NCBI RefSeq assembly: GCF_910592395.1
Contig: NC_088313.1
Span: 1,180,501-1,244,500 of the forward strand
DNA: 64,000 bases
Direction of reading: 5' to 3'
Origin: Lineus longissimus
Lineage: Eukaryota > Nemertea > Pilidiophora > Heteronemertea > Lineidae
Position numbers and translations under genes: made by a program. Positions 41,701-54,300 of this stretch are shown here, one piece after another; within the stretch, counting starts at the first letter, position 1, and the number at the start of each line of letters is the position of its first letter. Below the pieces are notes generated by a model. That model saw only the letters and a list, made by a program, of their open reading frames with translations, had not been told where the DNA came from and did not search any database.

Positions 41701-43729
41701 AACCGCCTCGCAGAAAGGCGCTAAAACATTTTACACGTAATTTGCCGCAATTAAAGGAAACGTCACTCAAAGACAAACGAATCGTGCATGACTTAAACAA
41801 TGCCGCCACTGATTTTCACAAAATAGCGCGTAAACTATAAAAACGAATTGGTGGACGACAGTCTATCAGATTGTATACAATATTGTGTGCGTAACAGGTT
41901 AGCAGGGGTGTGTCAATGGGCCGAGTTTGCTGTTTTAGCATTTTCCCATGGCTTAGGCCGAATACACCTCTTGTTATTGTTAGATGCCCGCCTTTGGAAG
42001 ACTGACAAGTGAATTTGCTGCCCCAATTGACCGTAAACTGCGCGTTTATATCTCCAATAAATAAACAATGGTCAATATATTGTTCACGTTGGACGCTGCG
42101 TGGCTGCCAAGGTAACGAACAAAAATAAAAGTTAATTATGCTTTATTCTTCTAAAAATAACATATTTGTAATTGTATTTTTCATCAAGAGTGACATTCTG
42201 ACCTACTCCAGGCTTCTATAAAGTATTTTCGTTTGCCAATGGGGAGAAGTTGCAACTTCATCAAGACCAAGGAAGTTTTATTGAAAAGCCTGGCCAAACC
42301 TCCGCAAGGCGGCGCAGTAGCCGCACATGGCTGTTGTCGTTGTTGAGGTGTACACTACTGCCCCGGTGACGACCTTTCTAATAATGAAGAGCCCGCCACA
42401 CAAAGAATTGATAAAGACACCACAGTAACTAATGCTGGTGGACAGGAGATCAAACATCGATCACGTGACACCTGGCAGAATGTTTGGCGAATAGAACATT
42501 TTGAGAGTTATGTGTTAATCTTCTCTGTGTCACCACTTAAAAACGGATGTCTGAATGATCTCGGGATAGATGGCGCTAATTGATTGGTCGAGATAGCAGC
42601 CAATCGAGACATCCGAGACAGATAAACCGTGGAGTCGGACAGGTTGTGAAGAGCAGCTTGATTGGACGATTACGCTCATTGACCAAATTTGGATTCCGAG
42701 TAGGCCTACCGCCGATTGAATTGACAATAGGCAGGTTTCGCAGCTCCAAAACGACGAGCTACGAACGTCGAAGGTCTTTATCATACCTCATTAGTATGCG
42801 GGCCAATCACGTCGCGTCATTCGCTGTCACGTGCCATGCGATAATTTTTATTATTTTATGGCATTATTCTACTGATTACGTCATCGCGTCATTGTCGCGT
42901 TACTGATGGCTGATTCTTGATTTTAGTAACACTTGGCCACCCAGGCTCGCTGTTGAGTTAACTCTGAGTTAATTGTTAAAACCTCGGAAAACTAAGACAT
43001 TCTTCAAACGGACAATCAAGTGTGCGTATTTGAGATAATTAATAATAGGCCTTTAATGGTAAACCAAGCAAAATAGGTATCGTGTATGTGTTATGTTAAG
43101 TGATTGTTGACCGCGGTTTGAAATGGCTGTAAAGGACAATGAAGTTACCCCTTCCATTTCGACCAAAGGAGGGATAAACATTGCATATTACTGATTCAAC
43201 AATGGCCAAATTCAACAACAAACACTCGCGGGTTTTTGCATCAAATAACAAAAAGATTGGTTATTAATGCTCCATAACAAGTCAGGTCCGAAACAGGTGA
43301 ATTACGGAAAGGAAGCGCAGCCGACCCATAGAGAGTACTGAAGGTCAAATCTTGGAAATGAGGGAATCCCGAGCGTTTCCCGGTCATCTGAGGGCTAGAA
43401 CTAGAAGATAGGCCTACGCAATCATTTGCTTACTGGGGAGAGGCGCCCTGAAAAACCGTTCTTGTCCGACTCTATGCTCCTCCCTCAAGCCGCCTCTGCC
43501 AGGGTGGTTTCATCGTCAAAATTTACGGTCCCTGGTCGAAAGTACAGAGAAAGAGTAGGCCATCGCATGAGCTGTGAGCTAATTTCGATCCTTGGCTTGG
43601 TTGTGACCGGTTGGTTGTCTTGGTGATGGCGAATTCGAACTGCGAACACCAGCTAGGAGAGTGAAATTCAGACATTTTTGATGTTACTGCTCTATTCACT
43701 CTGGATAACCAGCTGACAGAAGGAGAATA
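38748..43729. other. Gene-free stretch upstream of Hhex
   Basis: No recognisable exon on either strand. Noted within it: a hairpin of two inverted GTTCCCGCCAA words at 39868-39896, and a group of four CCAAT words at 42584-42807 next to CACGTG (42831-42836) and TTACGTCATCG. These could be regulatory, but the evidence is motif-level only. Confidence 0.45.
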
Positions 43730-45455
43730 GGTACATGTACAAGTTGTGACTTCCTCATCTCTCTCATCATGTTGTCAACACGGTGGAGCAGCCAGGACTG
43801 ATTCGGCCTGGCTGTGACTTCCTCATCTCTCTCACCATGTTGACAACTTGGCAGAGCAGCCAAGACTGATTTGGCCTGGCTGTGACTGTCTCTCATCTCT
43901 CTCACCATGTAGACAACTTGGCAGAGCAGCCGAGACTGATTTGGCCTGGCTGTGATTGTCTCATCTCTCTCGCCATATTAACAACTAGGCAGTGCGGCGA
44001 AGATTGATGCGGCCTGGCTGTGACTGTCTCATCACTCGCATCATGTTGTCAACACGGTGGAGCAGCCAGGACTGATTCGGCCTGGTTGTGACTTCCTCAT
44101 CTCTCTCACCATATTAACAACTAGACAGTGCGGCGAAGATTGATGTGGCCTGGCTGTGACTGTCTCATCACTCGCATCATGTTGTCAGTACGGTGGAGCA
44201 GCCAGGATTGATTCGGCCTGGCTGTGACTTCCTCACCTCTCTCATCATGTTGTCAGCACGGTGGAGCAGCCAGGATTGATTCGGCCTGGCTGTGACTGTC
44301 TCATTACTCTCATCATGTTGTCAACACGGTGGAGCAGCCAGGACTGATTCGGCCTGGTTGTGACTTCCTCATCTCTCTCATCATGTTGTCAACACGGTGG
44401 AGCAGCCAGGACTGATTCGGCCTGGCTGTGACTTCCTCATCTCTCTCACCATATTAACAACTAGACAGTGCGGCGAAGATTGATGTGGCCTGGCTGTGAC
44501 TGTCTCATCACTCGCATCATGTTGTCAGTACGGTGGAGCAGCCAGGATTGATTCGGCCTGGCTGTGACTTCCTCACCTCTCTCATCATGTTGTCAGCACG
44601 GTGGAGCAGCCAGGATTGATTCGGCCTGGCTGTGACTTCCTCATCTCTCTCATCATGTTGTCAACACGGTGGAGCAGCCAGGACTGATTCGGCCTGGCTG
44701 TGACTGCCTCATCTCTCTCACCATGTTGACAACTTGGCAGAGCAGCCAAGACTGATTTGGCCTGGCTGTGACTGTCTCATCTCTCTCACCATAATTATTG
44801 TCAACACGGTGGAGCAGCCAGAACTGATTCGGCCTGGCTCTGACTGTCTCATCTCTCGCCTTATTAACAACTAGGCAGTGCGGCGAAGATTGATGCGGCC
44901 TGGCTGTGACTGTCTCATCACTCGCATCATGTTGTCAACGCGGTGGAGCAGCCAGGACTGATTCGGCCTGGTTGTGACTTCCTCATCTCTCTCATCATGT
45001 TGTCAACACGGTGGAGCACCCAGGACTGATTCGGCCTGGCTGTGACTTCCTCATCTCTCTCTCACCATGTTGACAACTTGGCAGAGCAGCCAAGACTAAT
45101 TTGGCCTGGCTGTGACTGTCTCATCTCTCTCACCATATTAACAACTAGGCAGTGCGGCGAAGACTGATGCCACCTGGCTGTGACTGTCTCATCTCTCACA
45201 CCATATAGACAACTTGGCAGAGCAGCCAAGACTGATTTGGCCTGGCTGTGACTGTCTCTCATCTCTTTCACCATGTAGACAACTTGGCAGAGCAGCCGAG
45301 ACTGATTTGGCCTGGCTGTGATTGTCTCATCTCTCTCGCCATATTAACAACTAAGCAGTGCGGCGAAGATTGATGCGGCCTGGCTGTGACTGTCTCATCA
45401 CTCTCATCATGTTGTCAACACGGTGGAGCAGCCAGGACTGATTCGGCCTGGTCAC
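43730..45455. repeat. 68-70-bp minisatellite with three unit types, about 25 copies
   Basis: Units share TGATTCGGCCTGGCTGTGAC and CTCATCTCTCTC. Three subtypes can be read: A (TGTTGTCAACACGGTGGAGC), B (ACAACTTGGCAGAGCAGCC) and C (ATTAACAACTAGGCAGTGCG). They are interleaved, and longer blocks recur; for example the order B, C, A at about 43907-44080 recurs at about 45275-45455. No coding frame is sustained. Confidence 0.9.
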
Positions 45456-45999
45456 GGCTATACTACACAACCAGGCCTGTCTCTTATAAACCTGGTTGTC
45501 TTCTCTTGTTCCTCCGTTGATCACGGAGCTTGGTCTCCAACGATACACCTTGCGGCTCAGTGTCCCAGAGGGCAGTTCTGGCCATGGAGTACATGGTCTG
45601 GTGTCTGATCAGATGTGTTGCACTAGCACCACCTGGACACTGCCATGTTCATCTTCTCGAGGTGGGCTTGTAGTCTGCTAATGGCCAGTCCAAAGGTGGT
45701 GCTAGCCTCTTTTCTGTCCATGTCAAGGAGAGTGTTATTTGCTTTGTGAATGGAAGACTTCAGTGACATTTCCAAGTACAACATTCTTGAGTCAGCTGCT
45801 CTGACCCAGTCTTGGAGTTGGTCAGGTAGTGGACCAGATTGAACAACACTAAGTGGTTTATAAAGACAATCTTTATTTTCATGAGCTCTGTCTATTCTTC
45901 ATAAAGTTAGTCATGACCTATAAAATATCTGCGGAATATGTCCCCAGAAACCAGGTCAAAGAGTTGCAAACAGTCAGAGTGAGATGATTACATTGTGCA
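45456..45999. other. Unassigned spacer between arrays
   Basis: No gene, RNA or repeat with supportable identity is visible. Short open frames occur on both strands without conserved motifs. Confidence 0.4.
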
Positions 46000-46276
46000 A
46001 TACATGTACATGTACGCCTGCAATACATGTACGCCTGCAATACATGTACATGTACACCTGCAATACATGTACGCCTGCAATACATGTACATGTACGCCTG
46101 CAATACATGTACGCCTGCAATACATGTACGCCTGCAATACATGTACATGTACGCCTGCAATACATGTACGCCTGCAATACATGTACATGTACGCCTGCAA
46201 TACATGTACATGTACGCCTGCAATACATGTACGCCTGCAATACATGTACATGTACGCCTGCAATACATGTACATCT
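46000..46276. repeat. 17/23-bp minisatellite rich in ACATGT
   Basis: Units GCAATACATGTACGCCT (17 bp) and the same with a second CATGTA (23 bp) alternate irregularly over about 280 bp. The repeat lacks stop codons in several frames and so creates overlapping open frames on both strands, which I do not treat as genes. Confidence 0.9.
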
Positions 46277-47211
46277 GTGATGAGTTAATAACATTAGCAT
46301 CTAAAATCCCAACAACCAGCATGAATATCACAGTGAAATGAAAGTTGTGTCTTTTCATGAGTAAAGTTGCTTGATGTGAAAAACAATGCTCACTACTGGA
46401 AAAGGAGCCGATTTCAAGCAATCTTGAGGGAGTTTTTTCAACCATTTTATAGGAATCCTCAACTATATCTTACCAGCAATTGCACACAAGCCAATTGTAT
46501 TAAGATAAGTTTGCCTACACCAGTATTAATGCGAGTCGTGAGATCATAATCTCAATCAACAAATGCCTGAAACCTGCAGCTCACTCTCACTGACCGAGGC
46601 AGAGTTTAGAACATTGCAACACTTGTCAGATTTTCACACACCTCCCACATGCGCAAACACATTGTACTAAAAATGTGCAGGCATATACTTTCACTTCAAA
46701 ATGCCCCGCCCCCTCAGAGTCAGATGTGAACTTGGAGAATGATCCCTAAGGTCCAACACAGAAGTGCTCTTATCAGCACGGCTGATCTCACGTGATGTTT
46801 ACCATCTCTGATGACACATGATTCATATAAATAATAAATTCAGTAATTAGTACAGTATCTCTAACTCTTCCTTAGATGAGACTTTTTATGAATTTACTTT
46901 GTAATACTATAACACAAAATGTTGTAAGATTTGTGCTTGGACAATTCACACTTGATTCATTCCCAATATACAGTTTGGCATGGAAACAATATATACATGA
47001 AACAAAGTATTTATATAGGTTAAAAGACACCTTAAAACTGAATATTGATAAACAACTGTTTTGTCACAAAAATATAATGCCTCAAATAAAAATACTAAAG
47101 GTTCTAGTTGGCATTCTCCCTCAGAGATTAAAAAAAAATCTACCACAGCCAATTTTGAAATTAAAAGAGTTTCATCACAATGTAACATCTCCAAGATTTT
47201 GAAGTTCATCA
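46277..47211. other. Unassigned AT-rich spacer
   Basis: The sequence is AT-rich with no recognisable exon. It runs into the 27-bp array at its right end. It may include the distal end of the ZFYVE28 3' UTR, which would read leftwards from 48356, but no clear signal marks it. Confidence 0.35.
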
Positions 47212-48050
47212 CCCCACAGCACTATCCATATGATGTCTCATCACAGCACTGCCCATATGATGTCTCATCACAGCACTGCCCATATGATGTCTCATCACAG
47301 CACTGCCCATATGATGTTTCATCAAAGCACTGCCCATATGATGTCTCATCACAGCACTGCCCATATGATGTTTCATCAAAGCACTGCCCATATGATGTCT
47401 CATCACAGCACTGCCCATATGATGTCTCATCACAGCACTGCCCATATGATGTCTCATCACAGCACTGCCCATATGATGTTTCATCAAAGCACTGCCCATA
47501 TGATGTCTCATCACAGCACTGCCCATATGATGTTTCATCAAAGCACTGCCCATATGATGTCTCATCACAGCACTGCCCATATGATGTCTCATCACAGCAC
47601 TGCCCATATGATGTCTCATCACAGCACTGCCCATATGATGTCTCATCACAGCACTGCCCATATGATGTCTCATCACAGCACTGCCCATATGATGTCTCAT
47701 CACAGCACTGCCCATATGATGTCTCATCACAGCACTGCCCATATGATGTCTCATCACAGCACTGCCCATATGATGTCTCATCACAGCACTGCCCATATGA
47801 TGTCTCATCACAGCACTGCCCATATGATGTCTCATCACAGCACTGCCCATATGATGTCTCATCACAGCACTGCCCATATGATGTCTCATCACAGCACTGC
47901 CCATATGATGTCTCATCACAGCACTGCCCATATGATGTCTCATCACAGCACTGCCCATATGATGTCTCATCACAGCAATGCCCATATGATGTTTCATCAC
48001 AGCACTGCCCATATGATGTCTCATCACAGCACTGCCCATATGATGTCTGT
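47212..48050. repeat. 27-bp minisatellite downstream of ZFYVE28, about 31 copies
   Basis: The unit reads CAGCACTGCCCATATGATG followed by TCTCATCA. A variant with TTTCATCAAAG replaces the usual form at units 5, 7, 11 and 13, so a six-unit (162-bp) block has been duplicated. The period is nine codons and stop-free in several frames, which yields open frames of 377 and 317 codons (plus) and 298 codons (minus). These are repeat artefacts in my judgement. Confidence 0.95.
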
Positions 48051-48356
48051 AGTGTGGTCTGTACACTCCATGGTTTCTACAGTATGCTGGGGAATGAATG
48101 TACACACTTTGAGACTGTTACACATTATAAAGAATTTACATCACATTGTATTGAATTTGGTATTGAGGTGGACAAGGTCTTGACTGTGACGTGACGCTCT
48201 GTTTGTAAGTTGCTCCCAAAATGGGAGAAAGCAGCAACGAATGTTGCCGAAGGATACCAGAATTGTTCGCGAGGAATCTGACATGTCCAGTTAAAGCACG
48301 ATATCGGCACACGGTAGAAAGCTGATAACGAATGCATCTTCAAAACAAGTGTTGGG

Positions 48357-51300
48357 CTATGACGTGGCATTCACAGTGAAAGGAGTCACTTGAAACATAA
48401 AACAACGATTGCATACACGCACTGGCTTGGTGTGGCCGAAATGAGGTAATGGGACCAAGTTGGGCGAACAGCGGGAGCAGAAAATCTGAAATGAAATCGA
48501 TGGGGAAAATATGAACATATGTCTGAGGACGACTTTGGTCAGCACCTACTCTCAAGTTAGAATAGGAAATGCTGGGTTGATTTATCTTGTCACAGACTTG
48601 AAGACTATTCACTATTGTAAATAGCATGTGTGTACTTGAGGCGTAACGTGGTATTCTGAAACCCTGAGGGCCGCATTAGGAAAAGCATCATTCATCAAAT
48701 ATGATTCAAGCTTGCAAGTGTAAGACTGTATTCCAGAAAGTCCATTTCACAGCACGACATATGATTACCAGGTTGTCTGCTGACAGCTGGAGTCTACACT
48801 CACCTGCTATTTGTAGTCACAAGGTTCACTGGTTATTCTATTATTGGTCACGTATTGTATTATGTAAGACACACCCGATACCTTCCGGTGTGTCTAAGGC
48901 CGAAGTTACATAGACCTCATTCGTTCATTTCCCAGGACTCATTTTCCCCTTTTGCTTTCATTCCCCTGTGAATGCACGGCCTTGTGGCGTGCATTCACCG
49001 AGGAATGAAAGAAAAACCCGGAAAGTGACTCGTGGTAAATGAACGAATGAGGTCTATGTAACTTCGGCCTAATATTCTGTTGTGGCTGGAAGAAGGCCTT
49101 GAAACTTGCTGCTCTGTATATCTACATTACCACTGTACACACATGAAGAGTTTGTGAATTCAACATATTCGTATGTTTGTGTGAACCTCAAAACCTGCTG
49201 ACTAACCTTCCCACAGTTCCTACAGTGGTGTCTACGCCTGACTAGAGTGAATGGCATCTTGCATGATGTACAGAGAAGAGAGTCACTGTCTGGCACCCAC
49301 ATTGGAGGCTCTGAAAACATAACCATCATTATTTGGGGTTATCAACTGAGAGTGTTGACAGCGTCAACAATGCCATCTTATTGGACAAAAGAAACAAGAG
49401 TGCTAAAAACCCGAGACCTGACATGGTGACGAAGGAGCAGATCCGCTTTCCTTGCTTCCTGTTGTTGTGGAGTGCTGTGTACAAATGTAACTGTTCAGTC
49501 TACTTTGATCCAAATTCAAGACAAACCAAGTTATTTTTGGACAACAGACTATACTTTTATTTACTCCAGTGTCCATGTCAGGGGCGTGAATGAGCCGACA
49601 CATGGCTGTGGGTTTTAACAACCAATGGAATGACTGGGTCAACTCAGCCAGAAGAGGTGCGAAATAGACACAGACTCACACACATGACTTGTGACAGAGA
49701 AGAAAAGGTTTTACCCATTGATGTAATGGGGCCTCTTCGTATTGAAGCAGGAGGCCCCTTCCTTGGCTGGTCACTATGGGTGATAGGTTCTGAGCTATGT
49801 ATCTCAAACACACTCCGTAGGATGTTGCGCAGATCACTCGCGTAGTTAGTTTGCAGCTGATCAGCAACACCTGTAAAGTCAACATGAAGTCTTGGCATAA
49901 CAGTTTCGACAAGCTTGATATCAAGAGTGTTTCAGGTTGTAGTGGTTAAGCCTGAAGATTCAACAACGAATTGACTTGAATGTCCTTCTGCTCTTCCTCA
50001 GACAAACCACCAAGTACTAAAGGTACACGTTAGCCCTCTATTGAGCAGTACCAATTAACTGGTTCTTCTGGAGTTGACCTCCCATTGTTGCCACATGCCT
50101 CATTCTTGTATTCTATATTATATTGGTCCGACACATAAACTGTTCAGTGTAAGTAAGCTGATTTTGGCTGAATCAATGCACTTCATCACTGAGACATGCA
50201 GACATACCAGACACACAAACAAACAATCTGTGGATAAGATCACTGCTGCTCCTGAACCTCGACCGCGCTTCATTCCTGGAGGCAACCTCTGCAGCCTGTA
50301 TCGCCAGAGCTATCTCCTCGTCATCGTGACAGTCCGAGTTATACGAGCTGGTGTCGCTGCTGTCACAGCTGAGCATGGAACAAGATAGGATTAAGTATAC
50401 AGTTGGCCCAACAGGTGTCTGCTTGATGCAAACCAGCACCAGAGCTGTTCTGTTCAAAACCGAGAGTCCTTGCGCTCTGAGGGGATTAACTGTAAGAGAT
50501 GATGTCTTTAAAGGGGGACACTGTTCATAAAACACACAATGTCGTAATGCAGTTGTTATGGATACCAATTTGCTGAAACTTTGTACTTAAGCTAGTATTT
50601 GTATATCTGTTAACACAACACCAATGGCAATGCTGAATTTGTAGAAAAACGTGATTTCTTGACCTGCTAAACTGAAACTAGAATAGTGTTTCACTAGATC
50701 AAACCATTTCATCGCTTGGGAATCTTACCTCTCATGATCCAGATCACTATCGCTGGCACAAGTTGAACAAGATGAACTCACGCTCTCTGTGAATTTGACG
50801 CCCGATGGCCGATAGCGATCCTCTCGGTGTCCTACAAGATCACGTACCCGACGCCGATAAAAACTCTCCTTTGAAGACCGCAGTAAACCACGATGACTTT
50901 TTGAACTTTTCAGTTTTGGCATAACACCTGTGCAAGTCTTGTCCGACGGTTCAGGATTCTCAAAGTGATTGACGTTCATCCGTAACGGTGATGGTGCCTG
51001 ATTCAGTGCAGCCTCATTCTGACTTCGAGCATCAGACCTGGCGGCAGATGTATCGCCACAAGTATTATCACATTTCATCTCAGGAACGTTATCCTCCATG
51101 TTATGATTCCTCTGATGAAGACTTGTATCCAAATCATCTGAAGCCGTCGCTGGCACTTCTGATGCGTCGAAATAAGTGTCCGATTCACTTGCTACTTCAG
51201 AATAGATGGATTTACTTGGTGAGGTGTTTGTACTACCACAGGCTGATGAGCCTGCGTCCTCCACCTGTAACAAGTTACTATCACGCAAATCTAAACACGC

Positions 51301-54300
51301 ACCGTGTGATTCCCGGTCTGAACACGCACCATGTAAGTCTAACACAGGCATCAAAACCTGGTCACTTTCAACTACAATCTCATGGCCGGTAATTTCACTT
51401 GATCTTTCATTGTCATTTCCTGCTGAATATTCAATCTCCAATTTTGTGTCTGCATCATCGGCATCACTGATCACAGGGTTCAAATCATTCTCCTCCTCCA
51501 AGTCGTCCCCCAAACTCACCGATCCGGAACACTTGCTACTCATACTCTCCGACATCAGCTCCTCAATCGGTGAGATACGATTACAATCGGGTGAAAAGCG
51601 AGCACCTTCTGATTTATAATCTGTGTGTTGTGGCACGAGACGAACATCACAAACACTTGAGCACTTCTCCTCGGTACTTTCACCGCCTGATGAAAGAGTC
51701 GCTAGCGTCAAGTCGCTAGGCGGTAAACTCTCATGTGACACAGCACGCTGATCACAGATGCCAGAATCGCGGCTATCCTGGTGCTTTATAGGCCAGGTGT
51801 CGTTACCGTCCAACACATAATCAGGGTTTCCCATGATTGTATTTGCAGATGTTGATTGGCTCATTCTGCCGCTGAATGCATCGGAGTCGTCTTCCTCCAC
51901 ACTGTGTTTCTGTTTGACATCACCGTCTTTAGCGTCCCTCCTCGGTTGACCTGGCTCTGCATCGTGCTGACTACACAAAGCTCTCTCCAGCATCACCAGT
52001 TCCTCCTCAGATAGCGTCAGCAGCAGTTGCCTGAAAAGAGGACAAGCTTCATGGTTGGAAACACTGCACGTTTTGTGGCCCTTAAGTTCAGAGCACAATA
52101 AATCGAGCAACAAATTTGTATCACTGCGAACCATTTTCGTGATGAATTTCTCGGCGACAACTGATCACTCTGTAGCAGTCTATAAGATTATTTATACCTA
52201 ATGCATGAAATGACACTCTCTACTGCATGTGATGACATCATCATGTGGTCAGATGTGACCAGAGTGTGTGACACCATCCACTACAAAGGCGGCCATCGTA
52301 TCTATGGTCAAACTTTTTAAAGTCAATTTTCTGTCGCTGAACACACTGTCAGCATCATCTGAAGATCAAAACAGTTATTCTTGCATGACTTCATGATCTG
52401 CTGAAGAAAGGGATGTGTTCTAGGGGCAAGATATGTTAATGTTATGCAAATCCATATGGATTCGAACATTCTTCACAACTCAACTCAGTGTCTGATTTTA
52501 TGGGTTTTTTTTCACCATTGCCAGCACGGCAAGTGAAGTGGCAAATGGAAAGCTAACCTCGGAATAAATCGCTCACCTTATTTTGAACAATAGGGTCTGG
52601 AATGGCCTGAACATCTCTGTGAGTGCCTCGGAGTCATTGTCTGGGTTGAGAGGGCCTTCCCCATAGATCAGCAGACCACTGCAAGGAAACAAACAAACCA
52701 AGGGTTTTCACTTATCTCGCCTTACAAGTTTCTTTCACACTCAGAGTGCCCAACTGGTCACACTGAGATCACAGTGCCCAACTAACACAACCATATTGCC
52801 TGGGGACTAGATTTCAGGTCACAATATTCAACCCGATCTTTTGTGACTGGTGAAAATGTGGGATGTAAGGAGTGCACTTTTCCCCTCTTGGCAAGTCTAG
52901 CTAGACTCATATCTGGTATATTCATTCGAGTGGGCACTGTAGACATGGTCTATGATAGGTTTTGAACCCATGACCACGAGCCCGCTAAAGCGAGACTTTT
53001 ATACCTTGGTTAGCGTTCTTTTTCATCTAAGGACGAGCAGAGGGGGTGGTATAAAAATAAAACTTTTTGCTCTCACGGAAGACGGAGACAGCTCAAAGGA
53101 GGAAATTCTTTTTTTTTTTTGAAAATAAAAGTTTCCGTTTCCATCTTGGCGTGGCATTGTGGGTAGATCTCGGTCGGGATAATCTTTTTTTCTTCTGGTT
53201 TTTGGCAATTTTGGCTGCTGGCGGGCGGGCTTGCTTAATGTTATAATCACATTTTCAATTAAACGCCTAGCGGCGGGCAAGCTAACCGAGGTATCAAACA
53301 AGTCTCACCTAGCCACTAGAAAACAACGCCTCCCTAATGCACGATACGTACCATACGATAGCCAGCCTGGGGATTGTGAACATGAGAGCAGGGTCATAAT
53401 CATCTATCATCTCCTGACTGATGAGATTATTCTTGAGGGCCCTGAAACAGAGATACAATCACTATCATCATAATCAAACTGCTATCCAAGGATTCAGGTA
53501 GCGCACTGATAACAATGTCGTGCAGTGCTGAATTTATCTGGGGGAGGGGGGTTGTTGCTGAAATTTCAGCACAAAAAATGATATTGATCAATCCAGTTTC
53601 GCACATTTTATTGATTAGCATTCATAGTCTCTATCTATCTAGATTGCAAAAAGGGCCAGCCAGATTTTGGCTTATGAGACACTCTGTACTCCAAATCTCT
53701 AATGGCAGGCTTCTGGCTAGAAGGTAGTTAGTACCCTATATTCAACCAACTGGGGGGTTCTAGAGATACCAGCAGGGCTCAAACTTCCACTCACGAGGTG
53801 GATTAGGCCATTGGGAGCATCAGTATTTAGCAGAGTTCATCATCAATGTTGACCATACCTGTGAACTGTCTCTGAAAACAGCACAATCACATCCTGCATG
53901 GCATCATACTCTCTCATGGACTTCACGGGAACCATCGCACTCACATAACTGAAACAAAAGAAGATTTATTATGAAACATCAATGACACTACTTTAACCAA
54001 AATGACCCCAGCAACTTTTCTCAACAACTTCTCACAGACACTTCAAAAATAACCTTCAGGCCTCATTAACACTTGGCCACCAGCAATTATTCATCCCAAA
54101 GGTATCTCTTCCTGTAGACATGCACTTGTTCATGAGAAACACCAGTGTTACAGGCCGTGTCAAACAACTTCTCACCTCAGTGAGAAACACCAGTGTTACA
54201 GGCCCTGTCAAACAACTTCTCACCTCGGTGAGAAACACCAGTGTTACAGGCCCTGCCAAACAACTTCTTACCTCGGTGAGAAACACCAGTGTTACAGGCC

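Noticed and set aside
45918-46445. Cys/Tyr/Met-rich open frames on both strands
   Set aside because: They derive from the ACATGT-rich 17/23-bp minisatellite.
47061-48194. Long open frames (377 and 317 codons plus, 298 codons minus) with QHCPYDVSS-type or HMMSHHSTA-type repeats
   Set aside because: They exist in three frames on two strands only because a 27-bp unit without stops is repeated. There is no start context, exon structure or unique domain.
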